From positions 452,245 through 516,244 of the forward strand of contig NZ_JAAGUY010000002.1 in the NCBI RefSeq assembly GCF_010868145.1: a DNA stretch of 64,000 nucleotides, written 5' to 3'. The notes below the pieces were generated by a model that ran no database searches, was not told where the DNA came from, and saw only the letters and a list, made by a program, of their open reading frames with translations. The translations under genes and the position numbers were made by a program. The stretch comes from Nocardia cyriacigeorgica. GTDB taxonomy: Bacteria; Actinomycetota; Actinomycetes; Mycobacteriales; Mycobacteriaceae. Shown here piece after piece: positions 23,826 to 33,682 of this stretch. Positions within the stretch are counted from its first letter, which is position 1. Each line of letters opens with the position of its first letter.

Positions 23826-26800
23826 TGGCGGCCCTCGTCGGGCGGCGGGGTGCGGCGGCGGGAGGAGCGGAGTTCGGCCATCCAGTTCTCGATACTGCTT
23901 CGGCTGTCGTCGCCGGACTCGGCTGCGGGTTCCGGCGATGTTTCGGCCAGTTCCGGCTGGGCGGGCGCTTCGGTGGTCGGAGCCTCATCGGGAGCCGGGG
24001 TCGGCGCCGGTGCTGATCCGGAAGTGGACACGCGCGGCAGCAGCGGGCGTGGGGCCGAATGCTGTTCCGGGGCAGGCGCCGCCGGAGGGGCGGGATGGGA
24101 GTGCCGGATGGGTGATTCGGTCTCACCGAAGGGCTCGAACACCGGCTCGGCCGACTCGGCGCCGAACGGGGGCCGACCCGATGTCACCGCGGCATCGTCA
24201 TGCTCCGAGCCCGCGCCGAACGACGGGGGCTGCGGGTGCGGATGCGGGCGTGTCGGGTCGGCGGGACCGAAAGGTGAGCCGAACGACGGTGCGTGCGAGC
24301 TCGAATCGGCGGCGCGCCCCGGCGCCGAACCGGCGTCGTACTGCGGTGTGCGATCCCGGGATCCGGGATCAGCGGGCGCCGCGCCGACACCTTCGGTGCT
24401 TGCCGGCGGTAGGACACGGTCGGCACCGCGAGGTGGCTCGGCCGGCGCGAATCGCAGTGTCGATCCGGCGGACTCGCCGGCACCTGGTTCCGGCTCCGGC
24501 GGCGTCGCCTGAGCGGCCCTCGGCCGAGTCGGATCCGGTGGCACTGGCATCGGAATGTGCTGGGTGGACGAGGATCCCGGGGCCGGCTTCGCTTCCGGCG
24601 GAAGGGCATCGAGCCGTTGGGTTGGCGCCTCGGCCTCGATCTCCTCCACGGTGCGCGGGCGCCGCGGCGTCTTACGCTGCTGGCTCTCCGGCATCGCGGG
24701 CATCTGCATGGTCACCGGGTCGGTGATGGGCGTGGTCTTCACCAGGTCGACGACCTCGCCGCCACTGGGCCGCTCATCGTCGAGGATGGGTTCGCCGAGC
24801 CCGATCTTCTCCTGGATGCGCTTCATCCAGGCAGGTGCCCACCAGCAATCGTCGCCGAGCAGCTTCATCGTCGCAGGCACCAACAGCATGCGCAGGATGG
24901 TGGCGTCGATGAACAGCGCCGCGATCATGCCGTAGGCGATGTACTGCATCATCACCAGATCGGAGAACGCGAACGCGCCGGTGACCACCAGCAAAATCAA
25001 GGCCGCCGCGGTGATGATGCGGCCGGTGTTCGCGGTGCCGACCCGGATCGCCTCGGTGGTGGAGGCGCCCTGTGCGCGCGCCTCCACCATGCGGGAGAGC
25101 AGGAAGACTTCGTAGTCGGTGGACAACCCGTAGACAACGGCGATGATCAACACCAGCACTGGCGACATGATCGGCTGCGGGGTGAAGTTCAGCAGTTCGG
25201 CACCGTGACCGTCGACGAATATCCAGGTCAGGATGCCGAGGGTCGAGCCGAGTCCGAGCGCGCTCATCAATGCCGCCTTGATGGGCAGTACGAGCGAACC
25301 GAATGTCAGGAACATCAGCAAGGTCGTGACGAACAGCACCAGCGCGATCATCAGCGGCATGCGATCGATCAGCGCATCGATACTGTCCATGGTGAACGCC
25401 GGTTGCCCGCCGACGAGCAGGGTGACGTCGTCGGGAACTTCCATCGCCCGCAGGTATTCGATGGTTGGCCGATAGTCCTCGGAATCGGTCAGCGTCGCGG
25501 TCGTCCGGTAGACGTCGGTCTGCTCCGTGGACCGCGACGGCACCTCGAACTTGCCCGCCAGCCCCGGTGCTTCGCTGGCCTGTTTCCAGACTGTGCCGAC
25601 CGAATTGCTGTTCTCGGAGATCATGATCAGCTGCACCGGATCGGATTTACGCAGCGGGAAGATCTCGTCGAAGTTCTGCTGCGCCATCCGGGTGGGGTTG
25701 TCCGGCGGCAGGTACCGCTCGTTGATCCCGCCGAACTGCAGGTTCTTCACCGGGATGATCAGCAGCAGCAACAAGATGGTGATCGGGATGGCGATCTTGA
25801 GCGGATGCTTCATCACCCAGCGGGTCGAGCGGCCCCAGAAACCGTTCTCGACTTCCTCGGCGGTCTTGGTCTTGCGGAACCATTTGAGCCCGAACCTGTC
25901 GACCCGCGGCCCGAGAATGCCGAGCATGGCGGGCAGCAGGGTGATCGAGGCCAGTGCGGCAAGCGAGACCGTCGCGATGGTGCCGTAGGCGACCGATTTC
26001 AGGAAGCCCTGCGGGAACAGCAGCATGCCGCCGAGACTGGCGATGATCATGGTGGCGGAGAACACCACGGTGCGACCCGCGGTCATCACCGTCCGCCTGA
26101 CCGCCGCTGGTGTGTCGTAGCCCTCTGCCAATTCCTCACGGAAACGGCTGACTATGAATAGGCCGTAGTCGATCGCCAGACCGAGACCGATCATCGAAAC
26201 GACGTTGGAGACGAATGAGTTGACGTCGGTGAAGTTGGTCAACGCCATGACGATGCCGTTGGCACCGATCACCGTCAGACCGCCGACGATCAGCGGAAGC
26301 CCCGCGGCGACCACACCGCCGAAGATGAAGAACAGCAGGATGGCCACGGCCGGAATGGCCAGGACCTCCATACGTTTGGAGTCGCTGGCGATCGTGTCGT
26401 TGAGTGTGCCCGCGACCGCTTGCAGACCCGCGACCTGCACATCGACGCCTTCGATATAGAAGACGTCCTTGACGGCACGGAAGTTGCGCACCATATCGGT
26501 GTCGTTATCGCCGACGATGGCGATCGAGGCGAAGGTGTGTTTGCCGTCTCTGGATCCGAACAGACTCGGCTGTGCCGGACCGGTTTCGGTGGCCCAGTAG
26601 GCGCCGTTGACCTTGGCGATCTGCTCGGGATGCTCACGCGGCAGCCGGTTAAGGCTGTCGATGATCTTGCTGCTGAACTCGGGGTCCTGGATGGTTTTGC
26701 CCTCGGGCGCGGTGTACAGCACGATCACGTCGCTGGTGTGATCGCGGCCGTAGGCCGAGTCGGAGATGCGCGCCGCGTCGGCCGATTCCGAGGTGGGGTC

Positions 26801-26932
26801 GTCCCATCCGCTGTTGCTCAAATGGTCGCCGAGTCCGAGACCGTAGCCGCCAAGAGCCAGCAAAGCTGCCACGACGACGCCGATGACGGCGAAACGTAGT
26901 CGGTAGACCAGATCGCCCCAGCGGGTGAACAC
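23762..26932 (-). CDS. mmpL3: MmpL3-type RND transporter (trehalose monomycolate flippase)
   Basis: A 1056-residue RND protein with twelve membrane helices in two repeats, each with a periplasmic domain (residues 40-185 and 400-520). The proton-relay Asp-Tyr pairs are kept: D255-Y256 in GLAIDYGLF and D606-Y607 in GLSTDYEVF, matching D256-Y257 and D645-Y646 of the tuberculosis protein. From about residue 725 to the end a Pro/Glu/Ser-rich cytoplasmic tail of about 330 residues follows. MmpL3 carries trehalose monomycolate across the inner membrane. Gene order (trmB, NYN, mmpL3) matches Rv0208c-Rv0206c. It starts at a GTG that overlaps the NYN stop by one base (TAGTG). Confidence 0.93.
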   Translation of the reverse strand: MFTRWGDLVYRLRFAVIGVVVAALLALGGYGLGLGDHLSNSGWDDPTSESADAARISDSAYGRDHTSDVIVLYTAPEGKTIQDPEFSSKIIDSLNRLPREHPEQIAKVNGAYWATETGPAQPSLFGSRDGKHTFASIAIVGDNDTDMVRNFRAVKDVFYIEGVDVQVAGLQAVAGTLNDTIASDSKRMEVLAIPAVAILLFFIFGGVVAAGLPLIVGGLTVIGANGIVMALTNFTDVNSFVSNVVSMIGLGLAIDYGLFIVSRFREELAEGYDTPAAVRRTVMTAGRTVVFSATMIIASLGGMLLFPQGFLKSVAYGTIATVSLAALASITLLPAMLGILGPRVDRFGLKWFRKTKTAEEVENGFWGRSTRWVMKHPLKIAIPITILLLLLIIPVKNLQFGGINERYLPPDNPTRMAQQNFDEIFPLRKSDPVQLIMISENSNSVGTVWKQASEAPGLAGKFEVPSRSTEQTDVYRTTATLTDSEDYRPTIEYLRAMEVPDDVTLLVGGQPAFTMDSIDALIDRMPLMIALVLFVTTLLMFLTFGSLVLPIKAALMSALGLGSTLGILTWIFVDGHGAELLNFTPQPIMSPVLVLIIAVVYGLSTDYEVFLLSRMVEARAQGASTTEAIRVGTANTGRIITAAALILLVVTGAFAFSDLVMMQYIAYGMIAALFIDATILRMLLVPATMKLLGDDCWWAPAWMKRIQEKIGLGEPILDDERPSGGEVVDLVKTTPITDPVTMQMPAMPESQQRKTPRRPRTVEEIEAEAPTQRLDALPPEAKPAPGSSSTQHIPMPVPPDPTRPRAAQATPPEPEPGAGESAGSTLRFAPAEPPRGADRVLPPASTEGVGAAPADPGSRDRTPQYDAGSAPGRAADSSSHAPSFGSPFGPADPTRPHPHPQPPSFGAGSEHDDAAVTSGRPPFGAESAEPVFEPFGETESPIRHSHPAPPAAPAPEQHSAPRPLLPRVSTSGSAPAPTPAPDEAPTTEAPAQPELAETSPEPAAESGDDSRSSIENWMAELRSSRRRTPPPDEGRHHSGDGRTVSVNELLRRRESE

Positions 26933-27639
26933 TAAGCGACTCCTTGTGCGGGGCGAGAGGTGAGCAGCGCCGACAGCGGCCGGAACGGCTGCAGCCAGGC
27001 ACCCTCGTCGGGCAGCGAGTCGAGGCTAACCCGTGGCAGCGGTTCGCGGAACACGCCGGGAATGTCCTCGAGATCGACGAACTCGAGGGTATCGGATGTG
27101 ACCGCCCAGCTCGCGTGCTCGCGGAAGCCGAGGATCTGCACGGGGACGCCGTCGGCCGCGATCTGCTCGAGCGGCTCCCGGAAGGCCTGCCCATCGGCGG
27201 AGGCGACCATGATGCCTGCCAGCCCGGCGCCGCGACGGCGCATCGCGATGTGGGCGAGCATATCGGCGTCGACATCGGAATCTTCGTCGATCTTGGGTTT
27301 TGCGAAGACGGCGTAGCCGACGTTGCGCAGCGCCTCCACCCACGGCCGCACCACATCGGCGGTGCCCGGCGCGATATTGGTGAACACCGTGGCCTCGGGT
27401 TCGACGCGCTGCCCGGCGCCGACCGATAGCTCCGCGGTGCGCGAGAGCAACCAGCGGCCGAGAGCGTCGAAGCGGGGACGGTAGGCGGCGGTCGGCCTGC
27501 CACCGAGGATGGCGCCGAGCCCCATATCGAGATTGGGGGCGTCCCACACCAACAGCACCCGGCGGACATCCGAATTGTCGGCTCCGCGCACCTCGCCGGC
27601 AACCTCGTCGGCCGGTGCCATCTCACTGACGCTCATCAT
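26932..27639 (-). CDS. NYN-domain protein (Rv0207c-like)
   Basis: A 235-residue PIN-like NYN domain protein. The first acidic residue is in LLVWDAPNLDMGLGA, further acidic clusters are EDSDVDADM and SADGQAF, and a Gly-rich turn links them; such Asp sets bind metal in NYN nucleases. Activity on RNA is inferred from the family. A GGGGGAGG site precedes ATGs at 27639 and 27636, and the first overlaps the trmB stop by 4 bases, which fits translational coupling. This gene sits between trmB and mmpL3, as in mycobacteria. Confidence 0.85.
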   Translation of the reverse strand: MMSVSEMAPADEVAGEVRGADNSDVRRVLLVWDAPNLDMGLGAILGGRPTAAYRPRFDALGRWLLSRTAELSVGAGQRVEPEATVFTNIAPGTADVVRPWVEALRNVGYAVFAKPKIDEDSDVDADMLAHIAMRRRGAGLAGIMVASADGQAFREPLEQIAADGVPVQILGFREHASWAVTSDTLEFVDLEDIPGVFREPLPRVSLDSLPDEGAWLQPFRPLSALLTSRPAQGVA

Positions 27640-28454
27640 TCGATCCTCCCCCATATGAACTCGGTGATGGCGCTTCCGGCGCGATGGGCCTTGCCCTCGA
27701 ACTTGGTGACCGGCCGTTCGAAACCGATCGGCGCGCTATCGCGGTGGTTGGCGCTGACCCCGCCGGTGGTCTCGTTCAGGCCGGTCAGCAGTGGTTCGGC
27801 GGCGCCGACCTCGGCGATGTGTTCGGCGTAACCGGCGTGGTCGGTAGCGACGTGCAGCACACCGCCCGGCTTCAGCCGGTTCGCGATGAGCGCGAGTGTC
27901 GCGGGTTGCAGCAGTCTGCGTTTGTGGTGGCGTGCCTTGGGCCACGGATCGGGGAAGAACACCCGCACACCGGTCAGCGACTGTTCGGCAATCATGTTTT
28001 CCAGCACGTCGACGGCGTCGCCGCGCAGCAGCCGGATGTTCTGGATCTGCTCCCGCTCGACCGCCTGCACGAGCTGGGCGAGGCCCGGCTGATAGACCTC
28101 GATGCCGATCAGGTTCAGATGTGGTTCGGCCTTCGCCATCGCCGCGGTCGCGGTACCGGTGCCACAGCCGATCTCGATGACCAGCGGCGCCGTGCGGCCG
28201 AACCAGGCATCGGCGTCCAGCGATTCGTCGGCCACCTCGCGTCCGATCAGCGGCCAGGTGCGATCCCAGGATTTCTGCTGGTTGGGGGTCAGCGCGCCGC
28301 GCCGCGACCGAAAGCTGGTCACCCGGGGATACAGGCGGGACCCGGTCTTCGACCGCCGACCGGCATCAGCCGGAGCCGAAGCTGTGGACGGTGGGACCGG
28401 AACGGACTCGTCTGAATGGTTCACGGCGTCGTTCACACGTCCATTGTCCAGCAT
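27636..28454 (-). CDS. trmB: tRNA (guanine-N7)-methyltransferase
   Basis: A 272-residue TrmB enzyme that makes m7G46 in tRNA using S-adenosylmethionine. The SAM-binding EIGCGTGTATAAMA is near residue 93, with LIGIEVYQPGL as the second strand. The TrmB signature FFPDPWPKARHHKRRLLQP follows and the late VATDHAGYAEHI completes the site. About 40 residues of disordered N-terminal extension precede the SRLYPRVTSFRSRRG region. It heads the trmB-NYN-mmpL3 operon. Confidence 0.95.
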   Translation of the reverse strand: MLDNGRVNDAVNHSDESVPVPPSTASAPADAGRRSKTGSRLYPRVTSFRSRRGALTPNQQKSWDRTWPLIGREVADESLDADAWFGRTAPLVIEIGCGTGTATAAMAKAEPHLNLIGIEVYQPGLAQLVQAVEREQIQNIRLLRGDAVDVLENMIAEQSLTGVRVFFPDPWPKARHHKRRLLQPATLALIANRLKPGGVLHVATDHAGYAEHIAEVGAAEPLLTGLNETTGGVSANHRDSAPIGFERPVTKFEGKAHRAGSAITEFIWGRIE

Positions 28455-28524
28455 CGGATGTTCTCCAGCGCAGGCGACCGCGTGGTTACCCGGCCGGGCG
28501 GCCGGTAAACCACGCTTGACCGGC

Positions 28525-29901
28525 TCAGGCGGCCTTTACCTGCTCGATCTCGCGCACCGCGGGTTGCGGTGCGCGCAGTGGACGGCCGAGTGCGACCTTG
28601 ACCGCGGTCGTCGCCATCTCCACCAGTCCGCGCACGCCAGCGACCGAGGCGGTCACCGACCAGACGGTGGTGTCGCCGTCGTCGGCGATCGGACGGCCCG
28701 CGACGCGGTCGGCGAGCCAGTTCAGGCTGATCGGGGCCGCCAGCGGCATCAGCGTGAGGTGCTCGCTGAGCCGATCGCGCAGATAACTGACCGCGGCGCC
28801 GCCGCTGCGATACCGCTGCACCTGTCCGTCGACGCCGTCGATGTGGATGATCTGGTCGTGCACCGGCTGGATGACCAGCAATGGGCAGGCCGGTGTCGCG
28901 TTGCCCAGTCGCAGATCGTCGAGCATGGTCTGGAACTCCGGCCGGGCCAGCACCTCGGTCAGCGGACGGTCCAGGTAGTCGTCGAGTCGCTTACCCGCGA
29001 GGCCGAGCACCGCGGCCACCGTTGGCCAGCGTGCTGCCCGGTCGAGCAGCTGCTTACCTTCGGTGGTGAGTTCGTCACGGACCAACGCGCCGAGTGCCGG
29101 GTACAGCCGCGACAGCGCGGCGATGACGATGGTCGGCAGGCCCGCGTAGTGGCTGCCGTTGAGCCGGACGAACACCTCGCCTGGATCGCCGACCGGTGCG
29201 CCGAGTACCGCGCCGACCAAGTCGAGCTCGGGCGCGTAGGTCGGAGCCATTTCCACCAGCCATGAGCTGGCCATACCGCCACCGGAGTAGCCCCACGCGA
29301 CCACGGGGGTGTCCGCGTGCAGGCCGAGCGGGGCGAAGGCGAGGGCGGCGCGCACGCCGTCGAGGGCGCGGTAGCCGGGTTCGCGCGGTGCGCCGAAGTT
29401 GCCGTTCGGGCCCTCGTGGTCGGCGATGCTCACCGCCCAGCCGCGTCGCAGCGCATTGGCCACGAGCAGCCATTCCATCTGGGTCACCGAACCGAGCGCC
29501 TTGGCGCCGCGGCGCAATGCGTAAGACGGTGAACACCTTTCGGTAACCGCATCCATAGCCGTCTGAAATGCCAGTAGTGGGCGCGCGTCCGATGGGTCGG
29601 CGTCATGGGGCAGCAGCACCGTGGTGACGGCGGCCTCGGGGGCGCCGTGCAGGTCACAGCTGCGATACAGCAGCTGCCAGGCCGAAACCTGTTGCGGCAC
29701 GATGCCGAACAACGCGACCTCGATCTTGCGGCTGCGCAGGATGGTGCCCGCGGGCTGATCGGCGAATCCCGGCGGTGGGCGATGGAAGGGGTCACGGCTC
29801 GGCAGCAGGGGTGTGCTCGCCTCACCGGTGTCGAGGATCGTCACATCGCTCGGTTCGGCACCGATCGTCCGGTCGGCATCGACCGCCCTGTCGCGAGTCA
29901 T
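28525..29901 (-). CDS. Secretory-lipase-family (LIP) alpha/beta hydrolase
   Basis: A 458-residue hydrolase of the secretory lipase family. The nucleophile is Ser206 in AWGYSGGGMAS, the oxyanion region is near HEGPNGNFGAP, the late Asp is in VHDQIIHIDGVD, and the catalytic His in LSEHLTLMPL. It has no signal peptide despite the family name, so it may act in the cytoplasm or leave by another route. The ATG at 29901 has GAGGAGG 7 bases upstream. It lies divergent from an SDR gene and shares family and spacing with the inactive homologue at 62385-63824. Confidence 0.88.
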   Translation of the reverse strand: MTRDRAVDADRTIGAEPSDVTILDTGEASTPLLPSRDPFHRPPPGFADQPAGTILRSRKIEVALFGIVPQQVSAWQLLYRSCDLHGAPEAAVTTVLLPHDADPSDARPLLAFQTAMDAVTERCSPSYALRRGAKALGSVTQMEWLLVANALRRGWAVSIADHEGPNGNFGAPREPGYRALDGVRAALAFAPLGLHADTPVVAWGYSGGGMASSWLVEMAPTYAPELDLVGAVLGAPVGDPGEVFVRLNGSHYAGLPTIVIAALSRLYPALGALVRDELTTEGKQLLDRAARWPTVAAVLGLAGKRLDDYLDRPLTEVLARPEFQTMLDDLRLGNATPACPLLVIQPVHDQIIHIDGVDGQVQRYRSGGAAVSYLRDRLSEHLTLMPLAAPISLNWLADRVAGRPIADDGDTTVWSVTASVAGVRGLVEMATTAVKVALGRPLRAPQPAVREIEQVKAA

Positions 29902-30051
29902 CGCAACCTCCTCGTCGAGGCCCGATGCGCGGGCTTCGGGCACATTCAGCGGCGTCTCGCCGCCGCGCGGTCCGGCGCCGCGCTGTGTCGCCCGCTCGTC
30001 GTGATCGAAAAGTCAAGCTACGCACCGACTGTGGTGCCGACCATCAGGTCA

Positions 30052-30064
30052 GGGTAAGTTACCC
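30052..30064. promoter_or_regulatory. Palindrome in the lipase/SDR divergent region
   Basis: GGGTAA-G-TTACCC is a perfect 13-base palindrome in the 231-base gap between the lipase and SDR genes. It resembles TetR-type operators. No neighbouring regulator gene is present. Confidence 0.4.
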
Positions 30065-30132
30065 GGCATTCGCCGGACCAGCCCAGGCGGATAGTACGGC
30101 ACGTCGCCGTGATCGCCATTACGCTGCCTCCC

Positions 30133-30915
30133 ATGGGTGGTCCGACGGTTTTCATCACGGGGGCGGCAGCCGGTATCGGCCGCGCCACGGCGCTGCTTTT
30201 CGCAGCCAAGGGCTACCACGTCGGCGCCTATGACATCGACGAAGTCGGGTTGACCAGGCTCGCTGCCGATATCGGCAGTGCGGGTGGCAGCGTGCGTACC
30301 GGGCTGCTCGATGTGACGGACACCACAGCATGGGCGGAGCGGCTCGCCGAGTTCTGGGGGGACGCAGGCAGGCTCGACATCCTGGTCAACAATGCGGGCG
30401 TGCTGCGCGCGGGCCCGTTCGAATCGCTCGACCTGGCCCAGCATCAGGCCATCGTGGATGTGAACCTCGGCGGCGTCATCAACGGCACGCACCTCGCGTT
30501 CCGCTGTCTGCGCGACACCCCTGGCGCCCAAGTGGTGAACCTTTGCTCGGCCTCGGCCATCTACGGCCAGCCCGAACTCGCCAGCTACGGCGCCAGCAAA
30601 TCGGCGGTCAAAGGGCTCACCGAGGCGCTCGACCTGGAATGGGCGCACCACGACATCCGAGTCATCGCGGTCTGGCCGCTGTTCGTCGCCACCGCGATGG
30701 TCGAGGGCGTGAACACGAAGTCCACCCGCTCGCTCGGCGTGCGGCTGAGCGCCGAGGACGTCGCCAAGGGCATCTGGTCGGCCACCAGGAAACCGGGCAG
30801 GTTGCCGCGAGTGCACTACGAGATCGGCACCCAGGCGAAACTGCTGGCCACCGCCGCGAAATACGCGCCCAACTGGGCGGTGCGCACGGTGAACAAATAC
30901 GTCAGCGGCTCATGA
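30133..30915 (+). CDS. Short-chain dehydrogenase/reductase
   Basis: A 260-residue SDR. The cofactor site is TGAAAGIGRATALLFAA near residue 11, NNAGVL follows near 90, and the catalytic triad comprises Ser in CSASAIYG, Tyr and Lys in YGASKSAVKG. AYDIDEVG after the second strand has Asp, favouring NAD. The substrate is unknown; the form is close to actinobacterial classical SDRs for lipids or steroids. The ATG at 30133 is chosen; a GTG at 30109 is possible. Confidence 0.88.
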   Translation: MGGPTVFITGAAAGIGRATALLFAAKGYHVGAYDIDEVGLTRLAADIGSAGGSVRTGLLDVTDTTAWAERLAEFWGDAGRLDILVNNAGVLRAGPFESLDLAQHQAIVDVNLGGVINGTHLAFRCLRDTPGAQVVNLCSASAIYGQPELASYGASKSAVKGLTEALDLEWAHHDIRVIAVWPLFVATAMVEGVNTKSTRSLGVRLSAEDVAKGIWSATRKPGRLPRVHYEIGTQAKLLATAAKYAPNWAVRTVNKYVSGS

Positions 30916-30999
30916 GGTGTGCGGTCCGGCGGCCCGCACTCGCCGGCGGCCCGACTTCTGAAAGAATGCCCGCAGAACTCGACAGGGGGGTGCGCACCG

Positions 31000-32139
31000 A
31001 TGCCGAAAGCCGCCGGACCGGATGCAACGATGCTCGACCGACGTGAACCGACACGTGAGCGCGATCAACTCGACGAACTGACCGAGGCCCTGCGCCAGGG
31101 TCCGGGCAACGATCCGCAGATCGGCTATCACGCCGGGCTCGCGATCGACCGCTGGCGGATGCCGCCGCGCATCCAGGTCACCGGCCGTGCGCACACCGGA
31201 CGCACCACCGTGCTGCACGCGCTGGCGCTGATGTCGGCGGTGGAGACGGGCCCGGTGGACGAACCCGGCCTGCCCGATCCGGTGCTCGACGGCGACATAG
31301 TCGTCTACGTGCTCGCGGCTGCTCCCGGCCCTGCCGACCAGCGCATCCTCGGTTCGCTGGCGCCCGACCGCACCATCGTCGTGCTCAACAAGGCCGATGC
31401 GGTGGGCTCCCGGTGGTCCGACGCCGTCATCGCCGCCGAGCAGTACGGCCGCGAACTCGGCAGGCTAGTGCTTCCCGTCGTCGCCTCGCTCGCGGTGCGG
31501 ACAAGGGCAGGCGCGATCACCGACGCCGATCTCGACACCCTGCGCAGGCATGCGGGCAACACCGATCCGGCGTTCACCCTCTCGCCGGACCTGTTCACCG
31601 CGCCGAACGCTGGGCCGGACGTCGCCGAGCGCACCCAGCTGTTGCAGCGCTGGGATCTGTACGGGGTGAGCTGTGCGCTGAGCGCTGTCCGGCATCAGCC
31701 GGAGATCACCGGACAGGCCCTGTTGCAGATCCTGCACGCCGTCAGCGCGGTCGATCCGCTACACAAACTGCTGCATCGTCGCTACGAGCAGGTCTCCGCT
31801 CAGCGCGGTGGTGAGCTGCTCGACGAACTCACCCGGCTCGCCGCACGTGCGGTGCCCGGCGACGGTGGGCAGGCACGTGACGTGCTCGAGGACTACCTCT
31901 ACGGCGATGACGCCCTGTGGACCGGCTTGTGCGCGGGCCTCGCCCATCCGTCGGTCGCCCATCTGGCCGCCGGCTACCCCTCGCCCGCGCCCGCCGACGC
32001 CGACGACGCGCTCAACCGGGCCGCCCGCTGGCGTTCGCTGATCGCCAGCGATATGCCGCCCGCAGCCCGACGTGCCGCGCTGCGAGTGCACAACGGCTAT
32101 GTACGGCTATGGGAGCGAATGAGCAGTGCAGGTCTCTGA
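31000..32139 (+). CDS. GTPase-like protein, first of pair (Rv0209-like)
   Basis: A 379-residue protein with a G-domain-like fold. A P-loop reads TGRAHTGRT (residues 61-69), with Arg in place of the invariant Lys. The G4 motif VVLNKADAVG (near 127-136) is intact and gives guanine specificity; DGDIVVYVLAA is a likely G3 strand. The C-terminal half is helical. Position and size match Rv0209, which sits between trmB and pckA with a second such gene, as here. A GGGGGG tract lies before the ATG at 31000. Altered Lys suggests weak or no GTP hydrolysis; role unknown. Confidence 0.75.
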   Translation: MPKAAGPDATMLDRREPTRERDQLDELTEALRQGPGNDPQIGYHAGLAIDRWRMPPRIQVTGRAHTGRTTVLHALALMSAVETGPVDEPGLPDPVLDGDIVVYVLAAAPGPADQRILGSLAPDRTIVVLNKADAVGSRWSDAVIAAEQYGRELGRLVLPVVASLAVRTRAGAITDADLDTLRRHAGNTDPAFTLSPDLFTAPNAGPDVAERTQLLQRWDLYGVSCALSAVRHQPEITGQALLQILHAVSAVDPLHKLLHRRYEQVSAQRGGELLDELTRLAARAVPGDGGQARDVLEDYLYGDDALWTGLCAGLAHPSVAHLAAGYPSPAPADADDALNRAARWRSLIASDMPPAARRAALRVHNGYVRLWERMSSAGL

Positions 32140-33682
32140 TCCCCCGGAACCGCCGTCGCGTACCGATGCCGCCGCACCCGTCTCCGCGTTGCCCGCGGAG
32201 CTGGAGGCGGTGGTGCAGCGATGGAATCCGCAGGGGATGGCGCTGTTGCGAGCCGTCGCCGGCGTCGGCAGCGCCTCGGGTGTGGTGCTGATCGGCCCCG
32301 ATGACGCAGGCACCACGCTGCTCAGGACCGAACTGGCCCGGTTCGAACCACATGTCGATCTCACCGACCCGGTCGCCGATGCGCGCACGGCCGTCGAGAC
32401 CACCTCACCCTCGGGCGGCGCGCCCGCCGCGGTGGCGCTGATCCTGCTCGACGCCGGTATCACCCTCGGTGCCGCGATCCTCGATATGGTGCGCGGGCTG
32501 CGCGCGGGTGGCACCAGGGTGCTGCTGGCCATGAACGGCATCCACGCCCATCAGGACTGGCGTACGGTGCTCGATCGCGATCTGGCGCTGCTCGCGGGCG
32601 AGGGCATCACCGATATCGATATCGTGCCGGTCTCCGCACGTTTGGCCGTGGCGGCGCGCACCTCCGGCGATACCGCCCTGCTCGACCGCTCCGGTCTCGC
32701 CGCCCTGCATGCGGAGCTCATCGCGGCCACCCTCGGCGCCGCCGAGGACGGTGACGACCGGCTCGCCGCCGTGCGGGTCAGAGTGCTGACCGACACCAGG
32801 GCTCGCATCGTCGAGCAGGTGGGTTCGCTGCGCGCCGGTACCGCCGCGGTCCGGCTGCGTGAGGAACGCTCCACCGTGCTGGCCGGACGCGACGGTGGCC
32901 GGGCAGCGGCCATGTCCACCCTGCGCAGTCAGTTACATCTGGCGCGGCTGGACCTGATGACCGAGGTCGGTGCGCGGGTGCGCGCCCTGCACACGGCCGC
33001 ACGCGCCGAACTCGACCGGCTCGGTCGCTCCGATATCGGCGACTACCCGGACCGGCTACAGCGGGCGGTCACCGAGCTGGCCAACGCCGTCGACGCCGAT
33101 ATCGAGCATCGGCTGGCCGAACTCGCCTCCCGCGTCGGTGGCCCGGACCCGGGCCCCGTGCGCCGCGATCCGCCGCCCCGGGTGGGTCCGGATCCCGAAC
33201 CGCGGCAGCGGGGTGTCGAAGATCACCTCGTGATCGCGCTCGGCGCGTCGGCCGGTGTCGGCCTCGGCAGGCTGGTCGTTTCGCCGTTCAGCCTGGTGCC
33301 CGCACTGGACGTGGCGAGCGTGCCGGTGACGCTACTGCTCGGCGCGGGCGTGGCCGCCTGGGTGGTGCGTGCGCGCGGCCAGCTCGCCGACCGCAACCAT
33401 CTGCGGCAATGGGTCGCCGACGCTCTGGTGAACGTGAAAGCCCAGCTCGAGCAGCGGGTCGGGACGGCGATGGTCGAGTCCGAAGCGCAGCTGTCGGAGC
33501 GGGTGGTGCGGTCGAGCAACGAACGGATGGTCGAGGTCGATCGCCGCGCTGCCGAACTGGAGGCGCGGCTGCGTCGCTACATCGCCGAACAACCGGGTCA
33601 GCTCGCCGCCTGTGAACGTGACATCGAGACCGTCGACCACTGGATGGCGTCCGCCAGTCCTGGGACGAATGATCAGCGGTGA
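32126..33682 (+). CDS. Dynamin-like/GTPase-like membrane protein, second of pair (Rv0210-like)
   Basis: A 518-residue protein from a GTG at 32126 that overlaps the preceding gene by 14 bases. The N-terminus looks like a degenerate G-domain: the P-loop place reads IGPDDAGTT (residues 56-64) without the Lys. A long helical region (220-350) is followed by two hydrophobic segments (about 370-412) and then a coiled C-terminal helix. This resembles bacterial dynamin-like membrane-remodelling proteins. Tight coupling suggests a hetero-oligomer with the first protein. Role unknown; Rv0210 has the same place in mycobacteria. Confidence 0.7.
   Translation: MQVSDPPEPPSRTDAAAPVSALPAELEAVVQRWNPQGMALLRAVAGVGSASGVVLIGPDDAGTTLLRTELARFEPHVDLTDPVADARTAVETTSPSGGAPAAVALILLDAGITLGAAILDMVRGLRAGGTRVLLAMNGIHAHQDWRTVLDRDLALLAGEGITDIDIVPVSARLAVAARTSGDTALLDRSGLAALHAELIAATLGAAEDGDDRLAAVRVRVLTDTRARIVEQVGSLRAGTAAVRLREERSTVLAGRDGGRAAAMSTLRSQLHLARLDLMTEVGARVRALHTAARAELDRLGRSDIGDYPDRLQRAVTELANAVDADIEHRLAELASRVGGPDPGPVRRDPPPRVGPDPEPRQRGVEDHLVIALGASAGVGLGRLVVSPFSLVPALDVASVPVTLLLGAGVAAWVVRARGQLADRNHLRQWVADALVNVKAQLEQRVGTAMVESEAQLSERVVRSSNERMVEVDRRAAELEARLRRYIAEQPGQLAACERDIETVDHWMASASPGTNDQR

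Noticed and set aside
24557..26161. A 534-codon plus-strand frame inside mmpL3
   Set aside because: Antisense shadow with low-complexity Arg/Gln/His content.
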